NCBI RefSeq assembly: GCF_000005505.3
Contig: NC_016131.3
Coordinates: 43,919,355-43,983,354, forward strand
Length of the DNA: 64,000 nucleotides
Source: Brachypodium distachyon
Lineage: Eukaryota; Streptophyta; Magnoliopsida; Poales; Poaceae
Direction: 5' to 3'
The notes under the pieces are model-generated. The model was not told where the DNA came from and made no database searches. It saw only the letters and a list, made by a program, of their open reading frames with translations. Shown piece by piece: positions 11,297-23,640 of the stretch. A program made the position numbers and the translations under genes. Position 1 is the stretch's first letter, and every line of letters begins with the position of its first letter.

Positions 11297-13022
11297 TCCA
11301 GCGAATTGGACTTGAGGCTAGCTTTGGCGGGTGTTTTAATATCTTGCATTCTCTGCCTCGCTGCCGAAGCCAAGGGCTTGTTTGGTTGCTGCCTTGGAGT
11401 CCATGTGCCCGCCTGGAGCCTCCCTGGAAACTGCCTGTGTCCTGTTTGTTCAGTACCCTGAAATCTGTCTGGTTCAGGCGACCGAAAACGAGCGCCTGAG
11501 TATGGCTTCCGTTCACCAAGCATGCCTGAGCCTCTGTCCTTGTTCCTCGACTGTGAGCTTCCATCCTTTTCGTCTTGTTCACATAATTTGTACCGCTGGA
11601 GACAATATCGATCCACTCCATCATTCGCTGACCACCTTGATGCCATCCCCCGTCGCCGCCGTCGACCTCCACACACAAAGTGGTGCCGGTGCTCCGGCTG
11701 CCGTCAACCACGATGACGTCGTGCTGCTGCTCTTGCCGCCGGCGACTGACCAAATTGGTAACTAAAATATGAAGCACAGGCTGCTGTGACCGAGTATGAT
11801 GCGTCGCCAACTTGCCATGGTCAAGGTCGGCACAACAATTGCAATCAGAATGAAAATTTGGAGCTGCTCTTTGTTCATAGTTGGATCTGGATCTCGTGTG
11901 GTCATGGTTTATTACGGGTTGATGTAGCTTCAATTGGACACTTGTGCTCGTGGTTTCTGTTAGGAGAACTAGATTAGGTGGTTCAGAAGAACTTGGGGAG
12001 TATCACAGACTCACAGGGAACTCGTGGAACAGAGTAGATTTGGGACTAGAAGAGAGATGAACAAAGCGTATTTCAGTTCTTTACGTTTTCTCAACATTGA
12101 ATGCGTGTTCCAATCGTTTACGTTTTCCATCAAGCACCGGCTTCAGAGTAGCTCAAACCAAACAACAATTTTGGTCCATGCCTAGGTCTGGACATTTTAC
12201 TCGGTACTCGAAAAGTAGCTCGACTCGTTTGGTACTCGGCTCGTTAAGAGCTCAGCTCGTTAGACTAAAGAACCGAGTAGAGCACCTCCTGAAACTCGTT
12301 AAAACTAAAGAGCTTAACGAGCCGAGCTAGCGAGACTCGCGAGCATGCTCGTTAGCTTGTTATCTGGCGTCTGGCGGTCAAACCAAACACAGTAACACAC
12401 GACTTGTTAGGCTCAGCACACCCTCCCGAACAGCCCAACTGCATGAACGCGGCCCAAGCCCAAGACTCGTTAGGTCAGTCGGGTCTAGTCTCCTCATCTC
12501 GTACTCTCGTCAAACTAATATTAGTCTTATTAGTGTTTCTGTATTGTACTGTATGAGGACATCGAAGCTGTGTAATGGCTGCTAGTCTTATGAGTATTTG
12601 TGTTGTAACTTGTAATGGTTATTAGTTTTATTTGTTATGGACTTATTATATAATGTTGTACACATGTTTTGCCTGTCATTTTTTCTGCATAGATGCTGCC
12701 CATTTTTTTCACCACTAACGAGCTTAACGAGTGCCCGACGAGCGCTCACGAGCAGTAAACGAACCGAGCCGAACAGTCTTTGATGTTCGTTAAGGTTAAC
12801 GAGTATAACGAGCCAAGCTCTTAACGAACGAGCTCTTAACGAGTCGATGATGCTCGTTAGCCAGGAATTACAGATTCATGTCTGGCCGGGCAAGAATTAT
12901 CAAATTCACATGCTACTTTCAGACACACCATTTTAGACACATCATTTTATCAGGCACGTGGCTCAGGTATCTAACCAAACAGATCCTAAATTTCCTACTC
13001 CAGCGAAATGGACTTGATTCTC
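11297..13022. mobile_element. Composite DNA-transposon region bounded by similar 24-bp direct repeats
   Basis: CCTAGTCCAGCGAATTGG (near 11293) and CCTACTCCAGCGAAATGG (near 12995), both continuing ACTTGA, bracket about 1.7 kb. Just inside are GGGCTTGTTTGGTTGCTGCC (from 11369) and, as the reverse complement of the other side, GGATCTGTTTGGTTAGATACC (to about 12990). These resemble the GGNCTGTTTGGTT ends common on grass DNA elements. Open frames of up to 230 codons on both strands at 11241-11933 do not resemble any transposase I know. A second AGCTCGTTAACGAG-rich element lies inside. Superfamily and exact ends are uncertain. Confidence 0.4.
12185..12890. mobile_element. Non-autonomous hAT-like element with subterminal CTCGTTAACGAG repeats
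   Basis: Both flanks carry dense words of the type ACTCGGTACTCG, GCTCGTTAAGAGCTC (12200-12360) and AACGAGCTCTTAACGAGTCG (12715-12865) in opposite orientation. The middle is AT-rich and non-coding. Candidate ends are GGTCTGGACATTTTACTCGG on the left and ATTCATGTCTGGCCGGGC on the right. An 8-bp target duplication could not be fixed. Dense subterminal repeats and TCTGGAC-like ends suggest a hAT derivative. Confidence 0.4.
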
Positions 13023-14900
13023 CTACTCTGATGGAGTACTAGAATCATTTTATGGCTAGCATGGGCCTTTATTTATGCTATACGTTAACTGGTGTACATA
13101 CAGACAATATATTTGTTGCTTGTGTCTTGGACGATGGCCTACTCTTACGGCACTTTGCAACAGAGTGTATGCCTAAGTTGCTTGCGATTAGTGTGGGCCG
13201 ACACGTGCATCGCAGCATCGGTACATGTGCATGTAGCCATCAGCCTGTACCCAAGTGGTTTGGATGGTTTAAGCTAGCGTGCTTACTGGGGATGGTACGT
13301 ACTTAATTAGCCAGTTACTACATGGTACCTTCGTTTCTTAAATTAAGATGTAGTTTTATTCTACATCAAACTTCTTAAAAATTGACCAAATTTATAGGAG
13401 AAGTAACTACGTTAGCAATATGAAGTAAGTCTAATACAAAATATATATATCATGAAAAATTTAATAAAACTAACTAGCAGGATGAGAGGCTCAGATTGCA
13501 CGGCTAGACATGTATATAATGAATTTTATTTTTTATACTTTTATATTTATATTTTGTTTTCTAATTCATTTGTATGCAATTTAGATGTATTCCGTTTTAT
13601 GCAATATCGACTTGTTTAATATAGAATCTTGTCCATATACATTTTTTTTAGCCAAAGCAATATGAGAATTGTTGTCGCTACATCCTCAGCTTGGTACAAA
13701 CTAAGTTCACACGGGTAGATGGCATGGTTTCCGAAGATCATGCGAGCCATGTCTTGTGGGGTGTCACACCATTTGCAAGGAAGCTTGGAGGCTGGTTCTC
13801 TACGGTGGACAGATTGTTGGTGTTGTCAATGGAGAGTGCGACAAGGTCATCTTCCCAAGGTCATCTCCTTTTCGAAAAAAAAGGTCATGTGCCCACACAT
13901 GGAAGTTACTGAGGTCCTGCTTTGTCATTACTACAATAATTACTCTACAATCTTTTGTTTGTCGTACAGTTTTTTCCTTCGTAGATTGCTTCAATGCAAG
14001 CTCTCAACCATTGGTGCACAAGGATGGGTATGACGATTATTTGGCAATTAGTGTTTCTTCTGGATGGAACATGTTTCTCCGCAGTTTCAGTGTGTTTTTT
14101 GATGTGGAGAGATTACATCTAACAGATTGCAAGGAAAATTCTAATAAATTCAATGGCTAAAATTTGGAAATCGACGCGGTTTAACGCGGATGCTACATTA
14201 GGAGTCGATTTTAGAATAAAGAAGGATAATTTGTAGCATACTCGCATGGAAAAAATAAATCTAGATTCAGAAACTTCTCTCAAAGAATGAAGTATAGGAT
14301 TAGTGATTTCCTCATAGCCATAAATAAACTTAACAAGCAAAATCGTAAACACAATGTGACAGGTGCATGCATCGTGCTGGCTCTTTTACATCATCAAAGA
14401 ATTTGTTTCAATCACATAATTTTTTTTGTTTCACGCTCCATTAGAACCTCTCCCTAACTTTCGTGTGCTGTTTAGGAATCTTCATGCATACCATCCGCGA
14501 ACTTTGCGATTTGGAGTTTGGAAAGCCTTCTTATTTTTTGGAGGTGACAAAAACAGCAAAAAAGTTGAGCATCGGTTGCACTAGTACAATTCTTCAATCT
14601 TCACCTCACCTTGCTTTTTCTCGACCCCTTCTCCCGAACTATCCTCTTATCTACCAAATCACAACCTCCTATAAGCAACTCATTTTTTTTTTGTTTTTTG
14701 TTTCCTGCCTCTACATGACAACATCCAAGCTAGCCTTGCTTGGCACGGCGAGGCACCCACTTCAAGCATGGCACACCATATACAATCTCTAAGCAAAGTG
14801 TGAGCGTTTTCTCTTAAGCAAAGAGATATTTCTGTTCTGTTGAAACCAAAAGAGATTGTGGGTTTGATCAACAAACATAGAGAAGACACCCCATAGGGGA
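13023..14900. other. Intergenic sequence upstream of the RRM gene
   Basis: 13320-13470 contains a decayed MITE-like segment (CTTCGTTTCTTAAATTAAGATG with degraded partners). Frames of up to 134 codons at 13691-14160 lie on one strand in three phases, with no motif or splice structure. No gene is claimed. Confidence 0.4.
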
Positions 14901-14924
14901 AGGAAAAGGGAGGAAAAAGGAACA

Positions 14925-14935
14925 GTATAAAAGGC
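14925..14935 (+). promoter_or_regulatory. TATA box of the RRM gene
   Basis: CAGTATAAAAGGC lies about 350 bases upstream of the ATG at 15281. The sequence after it is a C/T-rich leader. A tiny upstream frame (ATG GTA AGG TAG, 15132-15143) lies in that leader. The same ATG-GTAAGG could instead be a 5'-UTR splice donor. Confidence 0.6.
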
Positions 14936-15280
14936 TGCACATAGCTGTCACCCCATCCTAACCGCCTCTTCCAGCGCACAACCCCTTGCGCCTGTCTGTC
15001 GTCTCTCCTCCCTCCGCACTGAAAACCCCCTTCTTCCCGTCTCCACCGCCCCAATTGCAAACTCCCTGATCAGATTCCTCCTCCCTCCTCTGATCATTAG
15101 GCCAGCAAATCACAGCAAGGTGTTGCTATATATGGTAAGGTAGTGTGCTTCGCCACTGCCAAGGGGGAAAGCGCTCGGCGGCGGCGGCGCAATCAAACCG
15201 GGCGCTCTAGATCACCAAATCGGCAGTCCCTCCGAGGCTCAACGAAGCTTTAGCTTAAGTCTGCCGGGGCGGGGGGCGTG

Positions 15281-18200
15281 ATGGCGGCAGCGGCGGCGTC
15301 GTCGTCGGGGTCGCCGTACAGGTCGCGGTTCGGGGACACGACGCTGACGAAGGTGTTCGTGGGCGGGCTGGCGTGGGAGACGCCGTCGGAGGGGCTGCGG
15401 CAGCACTTCGAGCAGTACGGGGACATCCTTGAGGCCGTCGTCATCACCGACCGCCTCACCGGCCGCTCCAAGGGCTACGGATTCGTAAGCCTCTCCTCGC
15501 CAATCACCACCATCCTGTTAATTAATCCTTTAATCTCTCTTCTCTCCTTCCTTCCGAGGTTCCGTCGGCGCACGCATGCGCGACACGCGTTTCCCTTGAT
15601 TTCCTCTTGGGCCCTATAACCGCTAAATTGACGACGAGATGCTTGCTTTAATGGATGGCTTCCTGCAGGTGACGTTCCGGGAGCCGGAGGCGGCGCGCCG
15701 GGCGGTGCAGGACCCGAACCCGACGATCACCGGGCGGCGCGCCAACTGCAACATTGCCTCGTTGGGGCCGCCGCGCCCCGCCCAGCCTCGAGGTGAGTGA
15801 GAAACAAAAAACCCAGACAAGAGCAAAATTTTGTCCCTTTCCTTGCCATCCGTCACTCCCCCCCAATTCCCCTTCCACGAACACGTAGATTTCTTGAGCT
15901 ACACAAGCCGCGAACGCCAATCCAAAAGTTTCTTTTTATCCTTTTCGATCGCTCCCTCTTCCGATGCGTGCCAATTGGAAGCTATATATCGATCGCCCGG
16001 TGGGTAGATCGATCGACGGGGTGGATCTAGCGCGCGGCCGGCCGGGGCGCCATCTGCCATGCCAGCCGCAGGGAGCAGCAGCTAGTGTGGCAAGCACGCA
16101 CGGCCCGATCGAGGGTCATATGGCTTGGCTTGCCCAGGCTGGCCTGTCAGTTCAGCTCGCTGCCCTGCCTGCCTGCCTTGGTGCGTGCCCCACCACCATG
16201 GCTAGCGATGATAGTATACATCTACACACAAAACATTTTGTAGACAGCTAATCTGATCTAGCAGTATTCTTGGTCAATTCTTTTATTTGTTTGTAGTACT
16301 AGCTTGAAACCCAACTGGCAGTTAGAAATGGCAGTTATGGGGTCGCTACGCCAGCACAGCACAGGGCCTACTTAATCAATTGTTTCTTTTCTAGACAAAA
16401 GGTCCTAACGCAGAGCATATATTTAAGCTACCACTGTCTTCGTTCTTAAATAGTTGTCATGATTTTTTCACTAAAACCACGACAAGTATTTAGTAACGGA
16501 GAGGGAGTATAATATAACCGAAGATTAGCCAAATCAGATTGTTTAATCATACTGTACCGGTAGCCAGGCTAGCAGCTAGCTTCTTCTTTGTTCCAACAAA
16601 GTTGCAAGCGAGAGGAGGCTAGCTCTTTGACTGAATGTGCCGTGGTCAGTTACTCCATAGCATCAGCATGGCAGCGAGGATGAGATGTAAAGGACAGGAA
16701 GGATAACTGTCGAGTGGAGGATCAGGAATCCGCTTTCCAGCAGTAAGAAAAAAAGAAAGAAGAATGCGCGCCACGCCTTTTAAAACTGTTCCCACCGTAT
16801 ATACCCTTTGACCAGTCTTCTCACGGTCTCACCTCTCCTGAAGTATCTCTTGTTTCCTCAGAAACCAACTAGTTTAACAACAAGAGGGCCACGACGAGAT
16901 ACAGCTAGTACCAGAGAACTAGAATTCGATGACCCCCAGCAGTAGTGACCATTTTATTTTGCAAGGCAAAGGCCAAAGGGCAGTAGCTTGTGAGAGTCTC
17001 CAGTTCGCGGCCGCCAAAACTGGTCAAAGTGCCAAAACGCCGGGCACATGGCGAGACCCCCTTTTCCCAGCTCTCTGGTGCGGATCGAAAACAACAGTTT
17101 TTGTAAGGTTGCACACTTGTAAACCGTACCAAAGCTTCGTGTTTGCAAGCATGCACTGCGAGCGGAGCTAGACGTATAAATGTACACACATGCATGTGGC
17201 ACATACACATCTGCCGGCGCCCTGCGCAGGCATGCAGTTCATTTATTCGTTTCGTGTTGTTGCTTTCGCACACTCTCTCCCAGCCTGCCTGCCTGGTGCC
17301 TGCGACCAATAACATGGTTATTTTCTAATACGTGCAGGAAGGGCGTCCCCCGGGGCCCACTTGCAGGGACCTCCTCCGGTGGCCCTGGGCCCGCATTACA
17401 TGGCCAGGGCTCCACAGCAGCAGATGGGCATGGTGCCCAGCCAAGGTCCTGCGATCTACAACTACAACCCTTCGCAATACGGGTGAGTACCTGTCGAATC
17501 CACATGGCTCTGGCTCTAGCTCTAGTGAGATGATTGTAGACTTGTAGCGGTGTGGAACAAGCTAGGGGTAAGAGGGAGGGAGACCGGGCCGGTGACGGTC
17601 CCCCACCCTTTTTTTGATTTTCTTTCCCGCGGCGTGGGTCTCTTTCGCCATGCGGGGTGTTGCCTCCCCTCCCTACATTTCCTGCGCTCGTTGGTTCGCT
17701 GCAGGGGCTTTATTGCCGTCCAGTCCAGCGTGCACCACCACCTTGCTAGTTGCTACTCCCAGTTTGGGTCTTAAGGTTTGGGACTGCGGTTAGGTTCCTA
17801 ATTAGTACCACTAAACACAATGCTCTTATTTGCTTTTGTCTCTCTCCTTTTCTCTATGATGTGTTTTTTTTCCTCCAAGAACCTGTGATACGTTATGCTA
17901 AGCATTTGAAATGTTAGATTTAGTAATGTGTAATCTATGAAAATTGGGGTGATGAAAATTAGCAAAGTGCTCTTAATTTTTTCGTACCTATGAAGAAGAA
18001 AATGAGAAATTGGAGCAGTTTTGTGGCAGAGGTGGAGAAAAAAGAGGAAGCTTTTTCTTGATAGTTTGATATGCAGGATGGTCCTAGTTGTGAGCTAGGC
18101 AGGTGCTCATATATGTAGGTCAATGATCTAGATTCTGGACTTTACAACTTGGTACTAGTGGATAAGTAGGCCTCTTAACTCCCAAGGGGCCATGTCTTTT

Positions 18201-19438
18201 TCGAAAGGAAAAAACTCCCAGCGGGCCACAGCTGTGCAAAGCCCAAGCATTTTTTCTTCCCCAGATTAAATCACTCGCTCGCTGAAGTTTTGCAATGTCT
18301 TTTTTGCAGGTACTGGTACCCACCTGACTATCAATACCAACAGGTAAGCATGTCCCCTGTGCCCTCAACGCCCATCTTCTTTGTTTTACCTTTTATCACA
18401 TGCACCGTCCGTACCCGCTGGCTGGCTGCTGCTTGCTAGGCATGCATGCAGTAGGCACATGCCCGGAGAGCCATTCATTCGTCCCCTGTGCTGCATAGAT
18501 AGATCGCACTGTCATACTGCCATCTTGCAAACTTTGACGATGAATGATGAAGAGCACAGACATTCTAACATCTGCACAGAATAATCAAAGCATCGATTAC
18601 TGAAAAGAAGAAAGAATAATCAACCATCGTTAGAGAACACTCCATTCCATCATTTCCTTATGATCAGTGCTAATTAGCGCAACTAAATTAGACCATGCCA
18701 AAATAATTTCCATTAGCTTCCACTGTCCATTAAGGGATATGTTCAATTTCCTTTATACTCCTATGTATGAGTATGATATAACTCACGAGTGATCAGCAGG
18801 CCATGATGAACCCTCAAGTGCTGCAGAACTACTACGCGCAGCTGTATGGGTTGGCGCCATCGCCGACAGGGCCACCACCCTACCATCAATATGTTGGGTA
18901 CATGCCAACTCCGACTCCGAGGGCGGTACTCTCGCCGGCACAGCAGCTCGCGGGGCAGCCGTACGTGCCCCATCTGACGGCTGCGCAGATCCAGGGCTCC
19001 TTCGTACAACAAGTGCCTTCTCTTCCGCACAACTTTGCGCTGCAGCTGCCCCCCCATGCAGTGTCCATGTCAGTGATGACTCCCAACGCAACAGGTACGC
19101 CTCTTGTCTTGCCCAGGATTAAGCAGGCTTTGTGTCGATTACTTGGATGATCACAATATCACACGGATCAGACATTATATTACTCCCTCCGATCCATATT
19201 AATTGTCGCAATATTACATGTATCTAAACATTTCTTAGTCACATCCATATTTGGGCAAATTTGAAACAATTAATATGAATGAGAGGGAGTAGATTTTTAT
19301 TTCAACTGAGACGTGAGCATTATTTACATGATTAGTGACGTTTTTAATGTCGGACGCAATGCAGATGTTCAACCGGCTAGCCAGACTTCCTCTGCGGCTG
19401 TGGCAACGAACGCGAACGGCCCTCATCAGGGTGCCTGA
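15281..19438 (+). CDS. RRM RNA-binding protein, RBM24/RBM38-like plant type (six exons, 291 aa)
   Basis: Six exons join in phase: 15281-15484, 15669-15792, 17338-17482, 18310-18343, 18800-19094 and 19365-19438. All introns are GT-AG. The single RRM spans about residues 23-101. RNP2 is VFVGGLAW (25-32) and RNP1 is KGYGFVTF (64-71), with intron 1 cutting RNP1 after Phe68. The domain ends with NIASLG, typical of the plant RBM24/ARP1-like group. The remaining ~190 residues are rich in Gln, Pro and Tyr ([24 protein letters not shown]), a low-complexity tail usual in this family. The likely role is single-stranded RNA binding in mRNA processing or stability. The start follows a TATA box and leader. 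The exon 5 acceptor is a tandem CAG-CAG, so a one-Gln variant is possible. MITEs lie in introns 2 and 5. The frame is intact; the specific target is unknown. Confidence 0.92.
16429..16509. mobile_element. Short MITE in intron 2 of the RRM gene
   Basis: The ends are TA-CCACTGTCTTCGTTCTTAAATAGTTGTC and GACAAGTATTTAGTAACGGAGAGGGAG-TA. It is about 81 bp, mostly one imperfect hairpin, with a decayed left end. Confidence 0.65.
19181..19291. mobile_element. Stowaway-like MITE in intron 5 of the RRM gene
   Basis: TA-CTCCCTCCGATCCATATTAATTG pairs with CAATTAATATGAATGAGAGGGAG-TA. The same subfamily recurs at 29532 and 61955. It lies between the exon 5 donor (19095) and the exon 6 acceptor (19364). Confidence 0.85.
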
Positions 19439-20190
19439 TGTGCCAGCTCATGGCTGGAAAAGGAGATTATTCTTGTTGATTTGATTTGAAATACCTTCGG
19501 AACTACTGACTGCTTTCTGCTTTCTCGGCTGGGGGATAGGAAAATTGGCGAAAGTGAGTTCTCTTCTCCATCTCGACCGATCTGGTGCGGACGAAGTTAT
19601 TGATGGTCTGTAACAGTCTCTCAGGATGCTTTTGACTAGAATGACAAAGGATAAACATCTTGTCCTTTTATTAATCCCTATTCATTCTTCGGTTTTGACG
19701 ACATACTGTATTAAAAATCGCCGAATCATGCTATTTTTTTTTTGGCATGTTGCTTAACGCAGCAGACTGTTGCGGGCCTGTGTCCCTGCCACGAACCCTC
19801 CTAGGTGACCCCTGCCGCCAAATCGCCCGTGGTTCCTCAATCCTCGTCACTCGTCCCCTCAAGAAATTTGTCTGTTGCTGCCTTGCTGGGCCTTGTGAGT
19901 TTCCACCCGAGCCTCAAAGCAACATAATGTTTCTTTTTACATCACACCGCTGTGTCTTAGCAAAGTTAAGCCCATGAGCCGTCCTTCACCAAAGAAGAAA
20001 AAACAGCCCACGAGATTTATTTATTTTTGCGAACAGCAGAAAGACAATCAGAGCCTACCGGTTCGGCTGCTTTGCGCACGTTGCTATCACAAACTCCCAA
20101 GGACATGGTGCCGCCATGCGAGCCACTTGGAAGTATTCGACCCACCACATGTTGTCTGTCCCTTTATCGACGAATAGGGAGAAGGCACCA
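19439..20190 (+). other. 3' UTR of the RRM gene and short intergenic sequence
   Basis: AT-rich sequence after the TGA contains ATTAAT-type poly(A)-signal-like strings near 19670. The remainder up to the hAT element has no supported gene. Confidence 0.4.
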
Positions 20191-20404
20191 GCGTCTCACC
20201 CTGTGCATTCGGTTTCGGTTCGGTTTATACGGTTTTTCGGTTAATATTTGTATATTTCGGTTTAATACGGTTACGTATAAAAATACGGTTCGGTTTCGGT
20301 TATAACCATTTGATTTCGGTTCGGTTTCGGTTATAACCCAATTAACCAAAGTTGACGCGAATTTTTGAGCGACACATAAATTTTTGGCATGACCTATACT
20401 AAAA

Positions 20405-20600
20405 TTACCACAAATGGACAAGTCATAATTCATAACACAAATACACAATTCAGTTCAAGGCTTCAAGCACAGACACACACTGACACACATAGTTCACTAG
20501 TTCACTTCAGCACCACAAATGGACAAGTCATAATTCATAACGCAATTCAGTTCAAGGCTTCAAGCACACACAGCCACACACATAGTTCACTAGTTCAGCA
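20405..20600. repeat. Tandem duplication inside the hAT element
   Basis: The block CACAAATGGACAAGTCATAA, followed by CAATTCAGTTCAAGGCTTCAAG and CACATAGTTCACTAGTTCA, is present twice in a row with a spacing of about 110 bases. It is followed by further CACACA-rich decay and lies in the non-coding 3' part of the element. Confidence 0.8.
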
Positions 20601-20895
20601 CCCAGCCGGCAGCCACACACACAGACATAGTTCAGCACAGTAGTCAGTAGCACACAACCACACACAGTTCATAATAAAGGTTACATGGAGCTGGAGCAGC
20701 AGCAGTCACCCGGCCGGTCACCCCAGTCCCCAGATGGCCAGATCAGTCCAGAGAGATTATGTCATTGTCATCAACTTGGAGGCATCCATGTTCTACAATT
20801 ACACAGAAAAAAAGACAAACTGTAAGAAAAGTTACATGATCAACAAAATAATGAAAATACACAACCGTTTATTTTAGTACCTTCCTCTAGTTAGG

Positions 20896-23078
20896 TCAAC
20901 TCCGCAAGATCAGCTTCAATGTTGATACACTTACGGCGCAACCAATCTTGGGTACATATCAAGGTTTGGAGTGTCATTGGTGTCAAAGAGCTTCTAAAGT
21001 CATCTAGAATACGCCCACTGGTACTGAAAGCTGATTCAGAAGCAATCGTTGAGATTGGTATTGCTAGTATGTCACGGGCCAATTTTGAAAGGACCGGAAA
21101 GCGAGCGGAATTAGCCTTCCACCAATAAAGAATGTCAAAATCAGAAGATAGCTCCTCTGTATCCTCCGCTAAGTACTTGTCTAATTCAGTTCTGGTATTT
21201 GGTATTTGTACTAGAATCTCTATTACCAACTCACATTCTCTTGCTGTACCGTGATCTCATAAGAGAATTTTCAGATGCATTTACACTAGCTTGAGATTGT
21301 GATATTGATTCACTAGCACTAGCGGTAGCAGTACCATATATTGCTTTGTATTCTTGAAACAAAGAGACAAATTCTTTGTGTGAAGAAGCCAAGATCCTGT
21401 TACCTATGATACTGCTGTACGTGTCTTCAATTAGGCCCTTAAAGAAATGAGATTCCTTCGTCCCTGCATCAATAATTAAGAGAATAAAACTGAAGTTAGA
21501 GCCTTAGAGGGCATTAAGAACAGCAAATATATAGATATTGACAAAAGAGGTAACAATTTAATACCTAGGATCAAGGATGGCAGCAATGAATATATACTTG
21601 TTCATCTTCTCCGGATCACCCCAATACTTCTCATACTTATCTTTCATCTCGGTAGCCATGTTTTTAAAGATTATATCATCACCACATATCACACGATCAC
21701 TCCATTCACCCAACAGAAAATTCACAGCAGCAATCTCTTCCAAGAAGGTATTTGCTGTAATGTACTTGGTGCCAGAAACCTTATTCGTGAGATCATAGAA
21801 GTGTTGAAGGAATTCTTTAAACTCACGAATATACACCCAATCATCATAAGTTGGAGGACCCCGCTCGTCAGGAGAACCACTGCCAGCCTTAGGTCCTAGA
21901 CCAAACTTTTCTAACTCAGTTTTGTAGTTGGGATCATGAAGTGCATATTGCTCAAATGCCTTCTCTAATTTCTCAGCGGTGTTTAGCATTACAAATGTAG
22001 AGTTCCATCTAGTGGACACATCAACATTAAGCAAACCTTTGCTGTCTACCTTACTGAGTTCAACACACTTCTTAAATACTTTCAGCCTCATTGGGGAGGC
22101 TCTCACATACTTGATAGCATTTCTAATTCTGTTTACAGGATGGCACATTATCTTTAGCCCATCTTGGACCACAAGATTAACAACATGTGCCACACGCCTC
22201 ATGTGAAGATGCTGACCTCTTGCAAGAGTACAACCCCTATTGGTCAAAGACCTTTTCATGTAGGCTAAGCAAGTGTCATTAGAGCTTGCATTATCTACGG
22301 TAATAGTGCAGACTCTATCAGTACCCCAGTCAATAAGCAGTTTATCTAATGCTTTCCCAATTTCATCCCCTTTGTGTCCATCTACCAAGACAAAGCTAAG
22401 AATTTTTTTCTTAAGCCTCCACTCTGAATCAATGTAATGTGCAGTAAGAACCATGAAGCTTTGCTGTTTTTTTTTATGTCCATGTATCAGTGGTGAGGCA
22501 AACAGTTTGATGGGAATCCCTGAAATATTTTCTAAGCTTAGTTTTCTCAGCTTCATAGAGTGCAATGATATCTCTATACATTGTTGTCCTAGATGGGACA
22601 ACAAACCTAGGGCAAGCTTTGGACATGAAGTGCCTAAAACCTTCTTTTTCTGCAAATATGAATGGCAGCTCATCCACCACTATCATGCGAGCAAATGCTT
22701 CCCTAACCTCTTTCTCATTATATTGCCAAGGAACCATAGAAGCAGAATACCATCAGGACTAACTTGGAAGTTAAGCTCAGTTTGGTTGCGAAGTGACTTC
22801 TCAGGATTTTTTTGGCAACTCTTGAAATGGTTATTTAAAGTAGCCGTACCAGCATTTGTGGAGTTGCAGCCCAGTTCTTTATTGCAATACTTGCAGTTAG
22901 CACGATCTGGATTATCTTCATGAACTTTGAAGTGCTTCCATATCTTCGACCTCTTGACCCTTGCTTTCGTGACAGCCTTACTCTCAGGTGTAACATCAGG
23001 TGCAGGTTGAGAAGCTCCATTGCTTGCATCAGTACCAGTGGCACCGGCACTATGTGGTATGTTGTCAGTCTCGGACAT
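20896..23078 (-). pseudogene. hAT transposase, BED zinc finger / RICESLEEPER-like, with several frame breaks
   Basis: From an ATG at 23078, preceded by a splice acceptor, the order is as follows. A BED finger (KIWKHFKVHEDNPDRANCKY with Cys-x2-Cys and a downstream His/Cys pair) comes first. The segment EVREAFARMIVVDELPFIF is followed by the catalytic-region segment VCLTTDTWT. A long open part (to 21558) holds LTAHYIDSEWRLKKK, VCTITVDNASSND and STRWNSTF. After a GT-AG intron near 21465-21570 comes the C-terminal dimerisation block (LSKLARDILAIPISTIASE, then SAFSTSGRILDDFRSSL). At least three breaks interrupt it: near 22740, at an A9 run near 22470 that creates a stop, and near 21240. It is therefore non-functional as read, although every domain is recognisable. 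Confidence 0.85.
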
Positions 23079-23319
23079 CTGAAAAAACACAAAAATGTAC
23101 ATGCTTGTGGTCAAGTGTCCACTCTCAGTCTTATGCAAATTAGATCCTAAACATTAAACAAGAAAGGAAGAGATTACATTGCAAGATTCAGCCGATTCCG
23201 TCTTCCTTGCACAGGTTCCACCGTTCCACGCTGCCCGGTTGCTGCGCCTGGCTAGGACTCGGCGGCGCCTCCCGGTCGCCGCGTCTGGCGCTGGGGCTGG
23301 TGGCGGCGGCGGCTCTGTG

Positions 23320-23640
23320 GGAGAGAGGGAGTGGACTGGGCCACTGGGTGCTTGGGTTTGGTGGCGGGCGGCGGCGGCTCGTTGGGAGAGAGAGAGAGAG
23401 AGGGAGTGGACTGGGCCACTGGGGGCTTGGGGTGGGTGGCGGGCGGCGGCGGCAGATCGATGGCGCCGGCGGGCGGATCGATGGCGGGCGGCGGCGGCTC
23501 GTTGGGAGTGAGAGAGAGAGAGGGAGTGGACTGGGCCACTGGGGGCTTGGGCCTTGGGGTGGGTGGCGGGCGGCGGCGGCAGATCGGTGGCGCCGGCGGG
23601 CGGATCGGTGGCGGGCGGCGGCGGCTCGACCTCTCGAGGC
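23320..23640. repeat. Three GC-rich tandem repeats near the hAT 5' end
   Basis: Units beginning GGGAGAGAG...GGAGTGGACTGGGCC and running through GGCGGGCGGCGGCGGC start near 23320, 23388 and 23508. The first is short (about 66 bp) and the other two are 120-128 bp. Frames of more than 150 codons on both strands are a by-product of this composition. Confidence 0.8.

Noticed and set aside
11241..11933. A 230-codon minus-strand frame and an opposing 127-codon plus-strand frame
   Set aside because: There is no recognisable domain, and the two strands overlap. The region lies in a composite transposon, so I describe it only as such.
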